Positions 23,501 to 36,043 are shown, numbered from the stretch's first letter. The stretch is DNA of 64,000 bases from Thuidium tamariscinum (GCA_947034885.2 OX344751.2:16554001-16618000); one strand, 5' to 3'. Numbers and translations are program-made. Notes: generated by a model from the sequence alone, not told the origin.

Positions 23501-23821
23501 CATGAATTGGAAACCCATAAAAAATGCCAACTAATTCTGAAAAGATTGCTTTATGAGTACTCTCTTTTAGACTCTTTATATTCACTACTTAAAAGACCAA
23601 CATCATTTTTCTTCTTCTTAATTCTTAACTCTTAAAGGATTTTATTTCTAGCATGGTAGGTCAAAGAATCTTCCATAAATTGTTTAGAAATGTGCATGAA
23701 TAATTGAGTAGGTCAACAACTAAAAAATGATAACAATTTACTTAGATTAATAAGGCACAAGGCTCAAGTACTTTTCATTGCTACTTTTTCAGCACATACA
23801 ATGTTTTCAAGTTTCACATGA
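20503..23821. other. AT-rich stretch with no recognised gene or element
   Basis: A G-run lies at 20521-20529. Frames are short and rich in F, I, K and N codons, as expected from base composition. I found no inverted ends and no words shared with the families above over this 3.3 kb. Confidence 0.35.
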
Positions 23822-24750
23822 TTAACCCCTAAAGGACTGCAACTATGTTTCCACCAAAATTGCTCCAAAACTGTCATTTCTAGGAGAGCTACCAAAATTT
23901 AGAAAAAAACATTTTTTGACACATGTAACCGTAAGATCTCTTAGTGCACTAGTTTGGAAAGATGTAGAAAAAGTTTCAGAAATTTCCGCCATGTAGATTG
24001 CAAGATATTAGTGTTTGAAGTTACAAAAATAATTTTTTTTCCACTGCGAAAATCCGGGCAGCTGCACTTCAGAAGGCCACATTTGTATGCAAAAATGTCA
24101 AAATGGTTGCAACTCTTTGGATTTATTCTCCAATTCAAGTTGGCTACATGCTTGAAAATTTTCATATCATTTGGAATTGTACAACATGTAAAAAAAATAG
24201 TAAGAAGAAAGAAGTAGAGAATGATTCAAAATACAAAAATGGTAACAATTTATTTATTGAACAGAAAAATGCCAATCTCAATGGTTCAAATGTTGTAATA
24301 AACAATCTACACCCTTTTTTTTTTTTTTTTTTTCAAAAATATTGAAAATTGAGTAAAATAAAGGACTTCAAAGTTTATTTTAGAGAAGAGAATCCATAAC
24401 TACCCACAAACTAAAATCCTTCATAACTTTTGACTCATTAATTCAAATGGAATGATTCAAAGCTTTACATGTATATATAAATCTATAAAAACAATTTCAA
24501 ATTTTTATTTCCAAAAAAAGTGATTTTTTTTATGTGCCCAAATTGCCCGAGTTGAGAAACAAACAACATTTTATGCGATAACTTTTCAACCATGTAGTCA
24601 AAAGTCACAAAAATTGTTGGGCTTTGAAGATACTCCTTGTCCACACCTTCTATCAAAGTTTGGTTCCAAAATATGGAAATCTGTAGCCACACGTACCTGC
24701 CCAAAATCGTTATGTTGCCAAAAAAGGCATGTTGGTCCTTTAGGGGTTAA
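23822..24750 (+). mobile_element. TTAA-flanked element B2 (piggyBac-like; best copy)
   Basis: TTAA-CCCCTAAAGGAC at the left and GTCCTTTAGGGG-TTAA at the right form a perfect 12-bp inverted terminus with a TTAA target duplication. At 929 bp it is the cleanest of six B copies and the reference for the nested insertions described here. It has an A/T-rich interior, including a T-run at 24309-24332, and overlapping ORFs of at most 87 codons, none resembling a transposase. Confidence 0.85.
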
Positions 24751-26861
24751 ACTTTTCAATAAAAAATCTCCCTTGTACAAATCAAGAAATTTGAAATGTG
24801 TTGCACCAATACAAAATATGTGATCTTTGTGCAAGTACAATTACAACAAGCTTGACCAATCAAGGAACCATTGACTATGGCATTCACAATTACGATTATT
24901 CCAATGCAAAAATGCCCAAAGGTTCAAAACGTCCTTTAAAGGTTACAGATCACATCTAATCCTTCACATTCTAGTTTGATTTGCTATTAAAAACTATAAA
25001 AATTAAAGATTTGGATTTGTAGTTAATTTTGTTGTCGGGACATGTATAAATGCATATGTTTTCTATTCTCTTTCCAACTTTGTTTAAAGTTTCATAATCT
25101 AAAAAAGATGATTTCATCTATGTTAAAAACCTAATAGTTGAATCTTTAGCCCCTAAACACAAGCACATTATTCTACCTTTTCTTTTAGCTTTTGGAAACA
25201 ATCAACTTGACACAATAATCTTATGTTCATAATGAAATGAAATAAATCACTACAAATGAAAAGAATCGTAAGACCTTAGAGTCCTTTTAAAGACATTGAA
25301 CTTGAAGGTTTGCAAAATCTAATGTGGTAGGATCCATTACTGCAATATATGAACTAATTGAGAGCCTTATTTGAAAACTATAAAGCATCAAAAGACCACC
25401 ATACCCAACACATTATTGATGAATAGACAAAATTTCCTTTCCCAACATACTAGGATGTATTTCACCCATTTCAAGTAAGTTTATCTTTTACAAGAAGCTC
25501 TTGAAATCATTTATAATCCATCTAGTGGATAAATAAGGACTGTTACGGGGTTAATGAAATGCACCATATGTATAAAAGCATCCATATTATACCTCTATAT
25601 AATTAGTTTGTAACATGGCTTTTGAAAGACCCAATCAAGTATGTTTGGCAAAAGCCATAGGTTAAAATTCTTGACCCCTTATTAACTTAGTTTTCTTGGA
25701 AAAGGCCATATAGCAAATAGGCATTTGTTTTTTCACAAGGGTTCCTTCTGCCTATGTATCTCTATACTTCAAAAGAAAATGACAATTAAATTTAATGCAC
25801 AATACTCTAGAATCAATACTTAAAGGACTAAAGTCAAGGCCCCAATGTACAAATACGTACTTGGGCCACTTTTTAGAGAGTCCATAAAATCTTTCATATT
25901 GTTGAGAGGGCACGCATAAGTGGTGTGTCTTCAAAAAGAGCCCACGCTAAGTTAGTCCAAAAGGTAGTATTTAGGCACTAAGGACTAGTGCCAAAGCATG
26001 ATGCCCCTGAGGCCCATGTTGGCACTAGATTGGTGTTAATGTGGGCTTTGGGCACCAACTTTCATACTATTTATTGGTGCTCCAAAACCACAAGACAGCA
26101 ATGCTTCAGGAAATATGAAAGTTCCTATACTGAATAGCCAAATTTAGGAGCTTTAGTGCATTTATTTTACAAGATAGATAAACTTATCACCCCCTTAATT
26201 TGCAATCTAAATATCTTAGGAGTATATGAGGTGTGTACTTGTTTCACAAATCAAATCTAACCAAAACTATGATTTTCTAATTAAAATTATAATTTTTGTA
26301 AATTTTTGAAATGATCTATCTAAAAATTATAAAATTGCCTATAATGTCTCATGAACAACCTATAACCATCTTGGAGTGTCTTTATTAATACTAAAGTATC
26401 TCCAATTAAGAATTCACACATCACTCAAGTTGTATTCAACCCTTAAATGTCGGGTGGGTCACCGTGAGACCAACAGTCTGATCACCGCGCAAACCTATGG
26501 GTTGTGAGAATCGCGGATCGTGGAAGGAGAGTGACGATGTGAGGACTGGAAAAAGAATTCCATGAAATCAATTGTGTATACTGCCCTACACAAAATTTAC
26601 AAGAGGGTAGTATGGCACCTAAGACTATGAAAACAAATTGTGTAGCCATTTTCTAAGAATGTAGGTTGCCTAAAAATAAGATTGCATTCAATGTGGTTGT
26701 TTCAAGCCTCACAAAATCACCATGATTGTGTCTTCACTTTTTCAAAAGAATTTGATCAGAAAAATCATTTTCATGTTTAGAAATAGGTTGTTTAGATAGC
26801 CAACAAACGCAAACTGTCGGCATTGGCGTTCAAGGATTAATGCAAAGAAAAGTAAATGGAC
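24751..26861. other. AT-rich stretch with no recognised gene
   Basis: A short GC-richer patch at 26450-26550 ('gggtgggtcaccgtgagacc') has no recognised identity. No element ends were found. Confidence 0.3.
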
Positions 26862-26864
26862 TTA

Positions 26865-27283
26865 GGGCATCCCCGCGGCACGACCCGCCAAGAGGCTCGG
26901 CCAGACAATGGGTAGCGGATTGAAGAAATGCGGCCAAGGCGTGAAGAGCCAAAGAGCCCACTGCAAGACATGGAAAGATACGCACAGTAGGGGACAACCA
27001 CGGCTCCCGAGAAGATGCATGTAGCCACATTGCCAGAGACGACTTCAACGTACAGACAGAGTCCAAAGTACTATGTCAACAGACATGAATCGTACCTTGA
27101 AACGCGTACCAAAGCGTATACCTCGCCAGGTGTTTCACTCGCCATTTCGTCTCCCCCTGCTCAAATTTCGCTATCCCTAGCTATTTCGTGGGCCACAATA
27201 TGCATCCCATGGGGAAGTGTTGGCTGCCCAGCCCAACCAAATACCCAGTTTGCACCTTTGGCCGGGCAACCGTGGGGATGTTC
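26865..27283 (+). mobile_element. PIF/Harbinger-like MITE M1
   Basis: The left end GGGCATCCCCGCGG is inverted in the right end CCGTGGGGATGTTC, flanked by TTA on both sides (26862-26864, 27284-27286). The GAGCATCCCCA terminus and 3-bp TTA/TAA target duplication recur in M2 and M3. GC is much higher than the surroundings. Frames across it (up to 90 codons) are not conserved between copies. Confidence 0.75.
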
Positions 27284-27286
27284 TTA

Positions 27287-27485
27287 GGGGCGTTTCACAC
27301 TATGGCCGTCCAAGTCAAGAAGCCGTCGATTCCACCAATCAGATTTGAGAAACCATAATTTTCACCAATCAGATTTGAGAAATCATAATTTTCACCAATC
27401 AGATTTGAGAAATCATAATTTTCACCAATCAGATTTGAGAAAACCATGGCCTCTCAACTTGGATGGCCATAGTGTAAAACATCCC
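27287..27485 (+). mobile_element. TTA-flanked MITE S with internal 30-bp tandem repeats
   Basis: The 29-bp ends match at 25 positions: left GGGGCGTTTCACACTATGG, right CCATAGTGTAAAACATCCC. It is flanked by TTA at 27284-27286 and 27486-27488, and the left TTA is also the right target copy of M1. Bases 27333-27442 hold nearly four copies of a 30-bp unit starting 'caccaatcagatttgagaaa'. The repeat peptide HNFHQSDLRN arises from this array and is not a gene. Confidence 0.8.
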
Positions 27486-27488
27486 TTA

Positions 27489-28318
27489 GATAAGTTTTGT
27501 GAAAAAATTGGGGCCAAAAGTAGGATGGCAGAAATAGGCAAGGCAGTTGGTGGAGATGGGCTGGTCTACCTTATCCCTACCGTCTTTTTTTTTCTGTTTC
27601 AAAGAAAAGCAAGGAAAATTGGAAGGAAAAGCGGGAGGAGGGGCCTGCAGTACAGTAAAAGTTTACAACACCAGCCTATGGTACCATTTTACCCCACAAA
27701 TAAAGTGATCCAGATTTTTCTTAAATTATTTTATCTTAAAAATAACATGATCCATGATCTTTGTCAGGAGCTGGCTTGTGGAGTCCACACTCTCTTCCAG
27801 AGTTCCAGACTTCCAGTTTGGATTCAGATTCTTAAAGTGGTCCTGAATGTGGACCCTGGCTGAATCTGGACTCGCTGAGGCCCCCCGCGGCCCGCCTGCC
27901 CCGCCAGACTTTGTCAGTTCCTCCTTCCCAAACTCGGAAATGTGGTACAACCTGACTGGTGAGTGAATCTTGTGGACCATTGTATCATGTTCCTCTCACA
28001 TGTATTTTTTCCACGCACAATTATAAGTTTTATGGGCTCTGTCCTCATGGATAGAGTCCATGGCATCGACTTGGTGGGTTTTGGATCTCTATTTCCAAAT
28101 CTTATCTATAATCCTATTCACACTGCATAGATAAACATTTGCTTGGGTGGGCGGACCTTGTTTGGTCCAGGGGTGGAGGCTGCCTAGGACCTAGGCAGAC
28201 CGTTAGCTAGCTAAGGAGGGTTGCTTGAGCAAACTTTGTTGAGTTCACTATTTATTTCATTTTAATAATTTTGTTAAATTTCCCCTCTATTTTAGCAATA
28301 AAACTAATATTATTGTTC
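27489..28318. other. Mixed-composition stretch, unrecognised
   Basis: It includes a GC-rich patch at 27870-27905 and 'gcctaggacctaggcag' near 28172-28190, a short imperfect palindrome. No gene recognised. Confidence 0.3.
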
Positions 28319-28353
28319 ACCTACGACAAAGCTTCAAGGTCACATTGTTCTTG

Positions 28354-29130
28354 TTAACCTTTAAAAGACCAAAGTGCCTTTTTTGGCAACATAGTGATTT
28401 TGGGCAGGTACATATGACTAGAGATTTTGATATTTTGGAACCAAACTTTAGTAGAAGGTGTGGACGAGGAGTATCTTCAAAGCCCAACAATTTTCGTGAC
28501 TTTTGACTACATGGTTGAAAAGTTATTGCATAATATGTTGTTTGTTTCTCAACTTGGGCAGTTCGGGCAAATACCAAAAATTTTAAAAAAAATAAATAAA
28601 GATTTGAAATTGGTTTTATAGATTTATATATACATGGAAAGCTTTGAAACATTCCATTTGGATTATTGGGTCAAAAGTTATGAAGAATTTTAGTTTCCAG
28701 GTAGTTATGGATTTTAGTATTTTGAAACATTCTCTACTTCTTTCTACTTACTATTTGTTTTTGCATGTTGTACAATTCCAATTGATTTGAAATATTCAAG
28801 CATATAGCCAACTTTAATTGAATAATGAATCCAAAGAGTAACAACCATTTTGAAATAAAATTCATACAAATGTGGCCTTCAGAATCGCAGCTGCTCGGAT
28901 TTTCGTAGTGGTAAAAAAAGGACTTTTGCAACTTCAAACACTAATATCTTGCAATCTACACAACGAAACTTTCTGAAATTTTTTCTACATCTTCTTGAAC
29001 TAGTGCACTAAAAGATCCTACAATTACATTATTCCGAAAATGTTTTTTTCTAAAATTTGATAGTTATCCTAGAAATGACAATTTTGGAGCAGTTTTGGTG
29101 AAAACATAGTCAAAAAACTATAGGGGGTAA
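28354..29130 (-). mobile_element. TTAA-type element B3 (reverse)
   Basis: Left border TTAA-CCTTTAAAAGACC at 28354, right border ACTATAGGGGG-TAA at 29130. The interior is the reverse of B2 ('agtatcttcaaagcccaacaa', 'ttgaaacattcc', 'aatatcttgcaatctaca'). It is flanked by a roughly 35-bp direct repeat ('gacaaagcttcaaggt' at 28324 and at 29141). Confidence 0.75.
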
Positions 29131-29136
29131 GGTATA

Positions 29137-29450
29137 CCTAAGACAAAGCTTCAAGGTTACACCATTCTTGTTAAAAGTGAACATGATTGAGAGGTACATT
29201 TTTCTTTCTTCAATGTAGCTAATTTAGACATTTCAAGGTGATTGCTTTTGATGACAACAAATGACTACTTTTTTTCAACTTCAAAAATTTGTTATCTAAT
29301 TCCACAAAGCTCCAAAAAATATGAAGTGACATGAATTAAATGGCCATTCCACTTATCTTTCAAGAAAGTTTTACTGGAAAATATCTCAAGCTGTTTCACC
29401 TCCCCCAAATTCAGTGTGCGCGTTTAGATGGTCGGTTTATGGAGCCTGAA
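29137..29450 (+). mobile_element. Eroded W4 element
   Basis: 'tggccattccacttatctttcaag', 'aaaatatctcaagct' and 'tttagatgg..ggtttatggagcct' match W1 and W2 in order. The ends are poor: 'TAAGACAAAGCTTCAAGG' may be the decayed left terminus. A second copy of that terminus lies on the other side of B3. Confidence 0.4.
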
Positions 29451-29580
29451 GTTGTGCTGAACTGGCTGGCCAGCTGTCTCAGAAATGAAGACCAAGGTTC
29501 TGAAAGAACATGCTTCCATTTATCATTCCATGCTGGAGTCAGAAACAAACTTGGACGAAATGTCACGGTGGTCTGGCATA

Positions 29581-29849
29581 AGGGTACACCTAAAAGCACC
29601 ACTTTTTGGTACTGTGCCTAGTATCTATTACTGGTCTGATCGAATTTCTATATAGTCTTCTTGGCAAGTGACTACTTGTTCCAGTGCACCAAAAAACGCA
29701 GCATTTGGATATGATATGCAAAAGTTACTAAGGTTCAAAGTCTGTTTTTAAAAGCGCTCTAGCCAAATAGGTACGTAATGGAATTCAGAAATGTACAGAA
29801 ACTATAAATAGCACTTTTAGGTGAGTTGCAATTTTGGGTGTACTCACCT
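29581..29849 (+). mobile_element. TA-type MITE J1
   Basis: Left TA-AGGGTACACCTAAAAGC, right GGGTGTACTCACCT. The interior 'gtcttcttggcaagtgactac', 'ttccagtgcaccaaa' and 'ggatatgatatgcaaaagtta' is shared with J2-J4. Confidence 0.55.
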
Positions 29850-30032
29850 TCAGCCACACTCAGTGGGTCATAAGTTAATGGATTGGAAAGTCCGACACTT
29901 TTCCTTTGCCCTGGATGATACTGTAACTTAGCACCCTTAGCTTGGGTGGTCAAATGGATGAAGTTTAGTAGTTGTACTTTTCTGCTCTTCTCATAGCATC
30001 CCCATGCCAAAACTCCAAAAGCCATGAAAATG

Positions 30033-31009
30033 TTAACCTCTCAACGCCCAAGGGGTGCAAATAGCACCCCTCAAAGTTTTTAGTCAAATTCAAAGAGTTA
30101 TAACTTTTGCATCCAATGTCCAAATTCAATAAAACTTGTTGATAAAGTTGCGAGTTGTCTTCTAGTTTATGTGGTAAAAATTTTAGATCAATCCAAAACG
30201 TGATGATTTTTTGGTGGCCAATTAAAGTTTGCATATTCAATTTGAGTTCAAAAACTACATTTTAGGGCTGCAACTTCGGGGGCTTGTTTCTCTTTCATCA
30301 AATGATCATTTTCAATAAAAACTTGGTGGTTTTTGTTCCCCTTGAAGTCTAGTTTGTGTGGTAAAATTTTCTTGTCAATGCAAGTTGTTTTGAATGTTTG
30401 GGAGCAATTCAAAGTTCAAAATCCTGCCACTTTTGGAATATAGTAAACTTTGACGGCTTGTTTCTTCTTCATAAAGAGTCCATTTTCAATAAAAGTTGTT
30501 GGAAAAGTTGTGCATTCTAGTCTAGTTTGTGTGGCTAAAGTTTCATGTCAATCTAAGAAGTTATGAGTGATTGAGAAGCATTCTAGTAGAGGGAGGTTCA
30601 ACCTTAGATGTAGTTTTTGTAGTTTTTCTTGCTAATTTTTGACATTTCAAAGCCGTTTTGTAGACACAATGAGTCAATCAAGTGAATTTTTTTTCACCAA
30701 TGTGTTTGTATACTGGTTTTGAATCACTTTGTAGTGTAAAGTTTTTTCATTTGAGTAGGTTTAGAAATCAAATTTCACCTCCAAATGTGTTTTGGGGAAA
30801 ATTTCAGCATCCATTTTCAGCACTAAAACATCATAATCTTGCAATCTATACAGTCGAGTGACTCCAAATTTTGTTCATGTCATCTACAACATGTCTACTA
30901 CAAGATTGTACGGTTGAGATTTGTATAGCTTGGTGACATTTAGATCTGTAAGGCTTCAAAAACTATGATGTTTTTGAACATGTTTCTACCAAGGGCCTTG
31001 AGGGGTTAA
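30033..31009 (+). mobile_element. TTAA-flanked element D (piggyBac-like) with internal repeats
   Basis: TTAA-CCTCTCAACGCCCAAGG and AAGGGCCTTGAGGGG-TTAA are imperfect inverted ends. The interior has three diverged units near 30115-30190, 30305-30390 and 30495-30560. Each holds 'gttgt..agtctagtttgtgtgg' followed by 'tcatgtcaat', suggesting an internal tandem array. 977 bp, no ORF. Only one copy in the window. Confidence 0.7.
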
Positions 31010-31474
31010 TGTGGCGTGTTTGGTCTATAGCACTACCCCATGCCACATATGCCAAGCTAAAAAAGCACCCTGTAAACATTGAAAAATGAGAAGGGCACTG
31101 AAATATTGGGGGGCTTCCCTATGCCTCACTACCCCCTATCTTGTCTTTTCAAATCACACTCCCTTCATTGTCACGCAAAATTTGATCAAATTCTTGTTCT
31201 CTAGTCAATCCAAAACCTTCAGTAGCCCCCACTTGGCCTGACACTTGTCATGTGCTAAATCCAAGGCATGCTTAGTAGGTAGATTTTCAGTTCAGGCATG
31301 GGGAGCCTTAGAAATAGAGGATCCTACAAGGTTGGAAACCCACACCAGCCCCCCCTTTGGTACCCTTGATTGGGGTGTGTGGCATAAACATGCTCTAAGA
31401 ACTTATATTGTTTTTTGAAAAAAAAATGGATGAAAATTTGATGTGAAATTGTTAGCATCTTTGAAAGTAAGGAT
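31010..31474. other. Stretch with no recognised feature
   Basis: Runs of C near 31126-31134 and 31350-31358; no ends or coding signature. Confidence 0.3.
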
Positions 31475-31712
31475 GTTAAATTTTTCCATCAAAGGTGGGC
31501 CTAGCACGGTGGGGTTACCTTAGGGGAAAATGTAGGAATTTTTTATTTTTTGCAGATTCAGAATTCATACTTGCAACCAATGGCCCCAAATTACCTAGGA
31601 GAGGTCTAAAATATATCTTAGACATGACACAAAATAGGGGTGGTGGTTACTTTTACCCCAAAGAACCCAAAATATACCTTATCGGGGCCCACTCATTTGA
31701 TGATAGGAATTA
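31475..31712 (+). mobile_element. TIR element T2
   Basis: Starts GTTAAATTTTTCCATCAAAG, ends GATGATAGGAATTAAT. Shared with T1: 'aggtgggcc' just inside the left end, 'attcatacttgcaa', 'ccccaaattacctaggagag' and 'gacacaaaat', then the inverted 'gggcccac' near the right end. Confidence 0.55.
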
Positions 31713-32953
31713 ATATCTTGCCTTTGAGAGAGATCCAACTCAAGTCATTTTGTATTTTTGTGAAACTTGCACAAAATAGTGAAATTATATTGCCTCTCGT
31801 TAAATTTCTTGGCATTTTATACTATGTAAATATATATTGTTATTGTAGTTCTTGGCCTAGGTTTAGAGAGTAACATGTGCATGTATGTGAACAAACAATG
31901 AATCATGAGGTAGCTTCTCTAGATGAAGCAATTAAATTGTTAAAGCAACCTAACTTCACTATTATGAATTTTCAAAGTTGAAAGTATAGGGTATTTAGTC
32001 ATGCCTCTAAACACTTTGAAACAACAAACACCTTTGAAGCAAAATATGCTTCAACTTCCATTAGTTGTTCTAAAGAAGTAATGGTGCTTTGGATAGATGT
32101 AGTCACTTTTTTGCCAAAATTCTTTGTTTTGTCAAACAAATATAGTAAATGTGACAAAAAGATTTGTGGCAAAATTAGAAATCTTTGTTGTAAGATTTGC
32201 TCCACCCTAATTAGAGCATCTTCATTAGGCACTTACAACAACTAATGCAACAACATTCATACTTTATTTTACACTATTGGTATCAATGTTATCCCCTAAG
32301 TACTCTAAAGTCTATAGTTTGAATGATAAAGAGAATGCTTGAAAACTAACTTCCATTCAAAAGATTCATCATTTATCTAAAATGGTATTTGAATTTGGAA
32401 AAAGAAACCTTCTTGCACAACCAATTTGTTGTCTTGAAATAATCTATGCACTTTCTCAAAGATATCAATTAAAATGTGGAAATTTTCAAATATGAATTCA
32501 TATTTTACAAGGCTAAGATGCTAATTATCAGAGACATTTTTTTCATGTACTTACAAGATAATTTGAAGATCATTAAAGGAAGATGAGATTTTAGTGCAAC
32601 AACATCAATTTTGAATGTCAATGGTGCTAACTGAAAGCATGTTGGCAAAATAAATACTTCTTTAATTATTTGTATTCTTCAACTCCTAAAATCCCATTGC
32701 CCTTACAAAGGACAAAATAGATTTTAGTTAGATTCCTATGAGTAAATTTTTTGGTAAATTTTTTGAATTTTTGAATTTATTAAGGCAACAAAAATTGATT
32801 TGATTTTTCAAAATATAATTTTTATTTCAATTAGTGCCTAAAAGAAAATGTTATATCATAATAAGATCAAATTTCAACTCAGTGAGCAATAAAAAAAATC
32901 TACAAAAATGTGAAAATAAGGATGTAGAAGAAATTTTATAAACTTTGATTGCA
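31713..32953. other. AT-rich stretch with no recognised gene
   Basis: 31780-31860 shares a short word set with 3965-4050 and 48238-48300 ('ttaaatttcttggcattt', 'tattgttattgta'), a minor repeat without defined ends. Confidence 0.3.
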
Positions 32954-32955
32954 TA

Positions 32956-33349
32956 AGGTAGAACCACTTATAACCAACCAGCACCCTATAGCCAACCTAT
33001 TAATAAACATATTTCTAGACATATTTCCAACCAATGCTAGAATGTTTTGTTTTTTAAGTTGGGACTAAAAGTTCATGGCACATGTTCCAAAGTAGTGTGC
33101 AAGAAAGTAGGAAGGAGTGAGTTAAAAAGTAGTTTTTTGTGTGATCAAAATTAGAAGATTCCAAAGATTGGCATTGGATCAAGCACACTTTTTGCCTTCC
33201 AAAATTCATAGTAGTTTCAATTGATGTGATAAAATTACCAAAGTTTTTGTAATCTCCATCATTTTTATCTTTGAAAATATTTGTTTTGCCTTGCACTACT
33301 AGATCATGTCTAGGATATCCTAAATGATTGGTTATGGGTGGTTCTACCA
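32956..33349 (+). mobile_element. TA-flanked MITE F1
   Basis: TA-AGGTAGAACCAC...GTGGTTCTACCA-TA: the ends are inverted and the target dinucleotide is TA (32954, 33350). The interior is shared with F2, F3 and F5: 'catatttccaaccaatgct', 'catggcacatgttccaaagtag', 'gcaagaaagtaggaag' and 'actttttgccttccaaaat'. 394 bp, no transposase. Confidence 0.75.
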
Positions 33350-34818
33350 TAGGTTGCAAGATATTAGCATTTAAGATTAAAAAAAAGGCGGGGGGGGGAG
33401 TGCACTTAACCTAATTAGATTATCAAATTTTATATCTTCTTAACTTAAATTACTACAAATTTTTATTTACATATTCTTTTGTTGAAGAATTAACTTGAGA
33501 ATTAGAGAAACAAAATTCAAATAAAAACAAATTTGATTTTCATTCTATATAAAGTTATAATGTAGTTGCAGACACAAGATAAGAATGAAACTTTAAGTTG
33601 TGTATAGTACTAATATGGAATTGAATCACACTATTTCCAACAATAAGATCATCATTGAAACAAATGTAACTCTTAAATGAGTAAGAAACCCATTTTCGAT
33701 TTTATGAGAACTTTGAAAGCCTATATTGACTTCAAGAATGAAATTTTGTATGAGATTTTTTGGATGAATGCTAATCATTATTTTCTATGAATGAGATTTT
33801 GTTTCATATCATTCCACTAAACATTAATTTTTTTTTTATGATTGTATTGATCGATAATTATTCAAAAACACTCAAACCATTCAATTACACATAATGAAAT
33901 GAAAGTTTTGTGGAGTTTTTATTTTGTAGTTCATAAAGGTTGAAAAAAGCATGCAATTAATGTGTATTATGGAGTCAATTTTCAAAATTTACAAAAAAAA
34001 ACAAAAACAAAAGGAATATGTATTGGTTAATAATTAGAATATTTGCACCTTTAATTTTGGCACTTCTCAATTTTTTCTAAAATTTATTAGCCATTTACTT
34101 TTTCTTCATCATATACTACCTTTCACTTTATAGTTAGTTTTAATAAAGAAGAATACAAAGTTTTTTTTGTGTCAATTCTATTTCAAGCCATTTTTCAACT
34201 TATTGACTAAAACTAGCACAAGTTATAGGAGATACATTCTTTTTCTAGAAATGTGGAAAGTTTCACCATTATGAAGTGCAAGAAACTCCTACTTTTGTAA
34301 GTTTAGGCACCATGAACAAGTTAATAAAAATAGGATCCTATAGTTGAAATTGTCATAGAATATATATGCACATACACATAGATAGGTTCTTCTTGGAACT
34401 TAAAAGAGGATTTCAATGCTTTAGAAATCAATATTTGAACATTGTACTAATAGATATTGAATTTCCATAAGTACTAGTTTATTTTTAGGTATACTAAATA
34501 CTAGCAACAAACTCTTGCAAACTTTCATATTTTAATTGTATACGTCATGTGTAATTAATATTTTGGAAAAAAGTGGCACTATTTTTGGTTCAAATAAAGG
34601 TGGCTAATGTTAGGAATAGAAGGAGGCTCATAAATTGCCTTGCCATTTTCAAACACCCATAAAAAAGTTAGAAAAAGATTGCATGATCATTTTGGAAGTG
34701 GACTAATTTTGTTGACGTTAGAGAGTGTCACCACATGTGAATGGTTTTAAAATTTGGTGTAGATGGTGGGCGTGGTATAGTGTTTGATTCTTGTTAGTAA
34801 TTGTGTTTTGAATTCCGC
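33350..34818. other. AT-rich stretch with no recognised gene
   Basis: A short G-run at 33390-33399. No element ends recognised. Confidence 0.3.
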
Positions 34819-35713
34819 TTAATCCCTAGAGTACCAAGCTTTGTTTTTTAGCAACATAGAATTTTTGTTCAGGTCATTATGTATGGAGTTTATATTTTCC
34901 TTGAATATTCCTCACACTATAGGAATAAGAAATATCTTAAGGCCCGATAATTTTCATAAACTTTGACTAAATAATTAAAAAAAATATTGTATAATATATT
35001 GATTTTTTCTCAGCCAAGTAGTTTATGTAGACCAAAAAAATTACTTTTTTCACAAATGAAAACTTGAAATTGATTTTGTAGATTTATATGTATGTAGAAA
35101 GTTTTGAATCATTCCATTTTGATAAATGACATGAAAGCTACGAGGGATTTTAGTTTCTAGGCAATTATGGATTGACTTCACTAAAATAAAATTTAAAGTC
35201 CTTTATTTAAGTCAATTCTCAATAATCTTTTGACAAAAATATAATCATAGGATGTAGATTGTTCATTACAACATTGCAACTATTTGAATTGGCATTATTT
35301 CAATTTGATAACTAAATTCTATATAATTTAGTAGTTTGAATCATTTTCCATTTCTTTCGCCTTATTTTTTTTCATGTATATTGGACAATTCCATATGATC
35401 TAAAATTTTCAAGTATGAAGTTATCTAGACTTGAGTACTGAGTCCTAAAAAGAACCAACAACATGAGCCAATAAAGTGCAATTGCTTAGGTTTTTGTAGG
35501 GCCAATTTTTTTTTATCTTCAATTAAAACACTTATATCTTGCAATCCCTAGGGTAGAAATTTTGAAAAAAAATTCCACATCTCCTTAAACCAGTAATCCT
35601 ACAGTTATATGTCTCCAAAAATGTTTTTTCCCCTAAAGTTTGATAATTGCACTACAAATGGTAGTTTTGGAGTGTTTTTGGTGAAAACATAGTCAAGGGA
35701 CTTTAGAGGTTAA
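34819..35713 (-). mobile_element. TTAA-flanked element B4 (reverse)
   Basis: TTAA-TCCCTAGAGTACC at the left and GGACTTTAGAGG-TTAA at the right. The interior is the reverse of B2 and B5 ('aaggcccgataattttcataaa', 'tgaatcattccatttt', 'atatcttgcaatc', 'tggtagttttggagtg'). 895 bp. Confidence 0.7.
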
Positions 35714-35714
35714 G

Positions 35715-36043
35715 GTAAAATATACTCTCATATACTAATAAAAGCTAAACTTTGATTAAAAGATACTAGAGACTTAAATGAAAATACGATATAAACTTTT
35801 GATATTCAAATGCATTTTGAAATTTCTTACTACTCCAATCTATAAGCGTAAGTAGCACTATACACCTTTCATTTTGAAAATCATATTGAATTCACTTTGA
35901 CTTTGAAATTTTAAAGTAAAATTGACATTTGTCTGTTTTTCATTTTTGTTTCTACTCAAAATATATTAAAAAATATTTCAATGGACAAACTCCCTATAGA
36001 TCTCTTTTTCTCTTTAGATGAGCAATTTAGGAACCTTCTACCT
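35715..36043 (+). mobile_element. Probable W3 element abutting B4
   Basis: The right end ...GGAACCTTCTACCT-TA (36043) matches the W2 right end, and 'actttgactttgaaat' and 'aaaaatatttcaa' match W1. The left end would coincide with the TTAA-GGTA at the B4 border, giving a TA insertion inside or beside the B4 target site. The left end is uncertain. Confidence 0.4.

Noticed and set aside
27333-27442. Possible CRISPR-like array of 30-bp units
   Set aside because: The units are contiguous with no unique spacers and lie within a MITE; the context is eukaryotic.
27345-27863. 172-codon ORF starting with HNFHQSDLRN repeats
   Set aside because: The start is the 30-bp array inside MITE S and the frame runs out of the element into unrelated DNA. 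A repeat unit divisible by three simply keeps the frame open.
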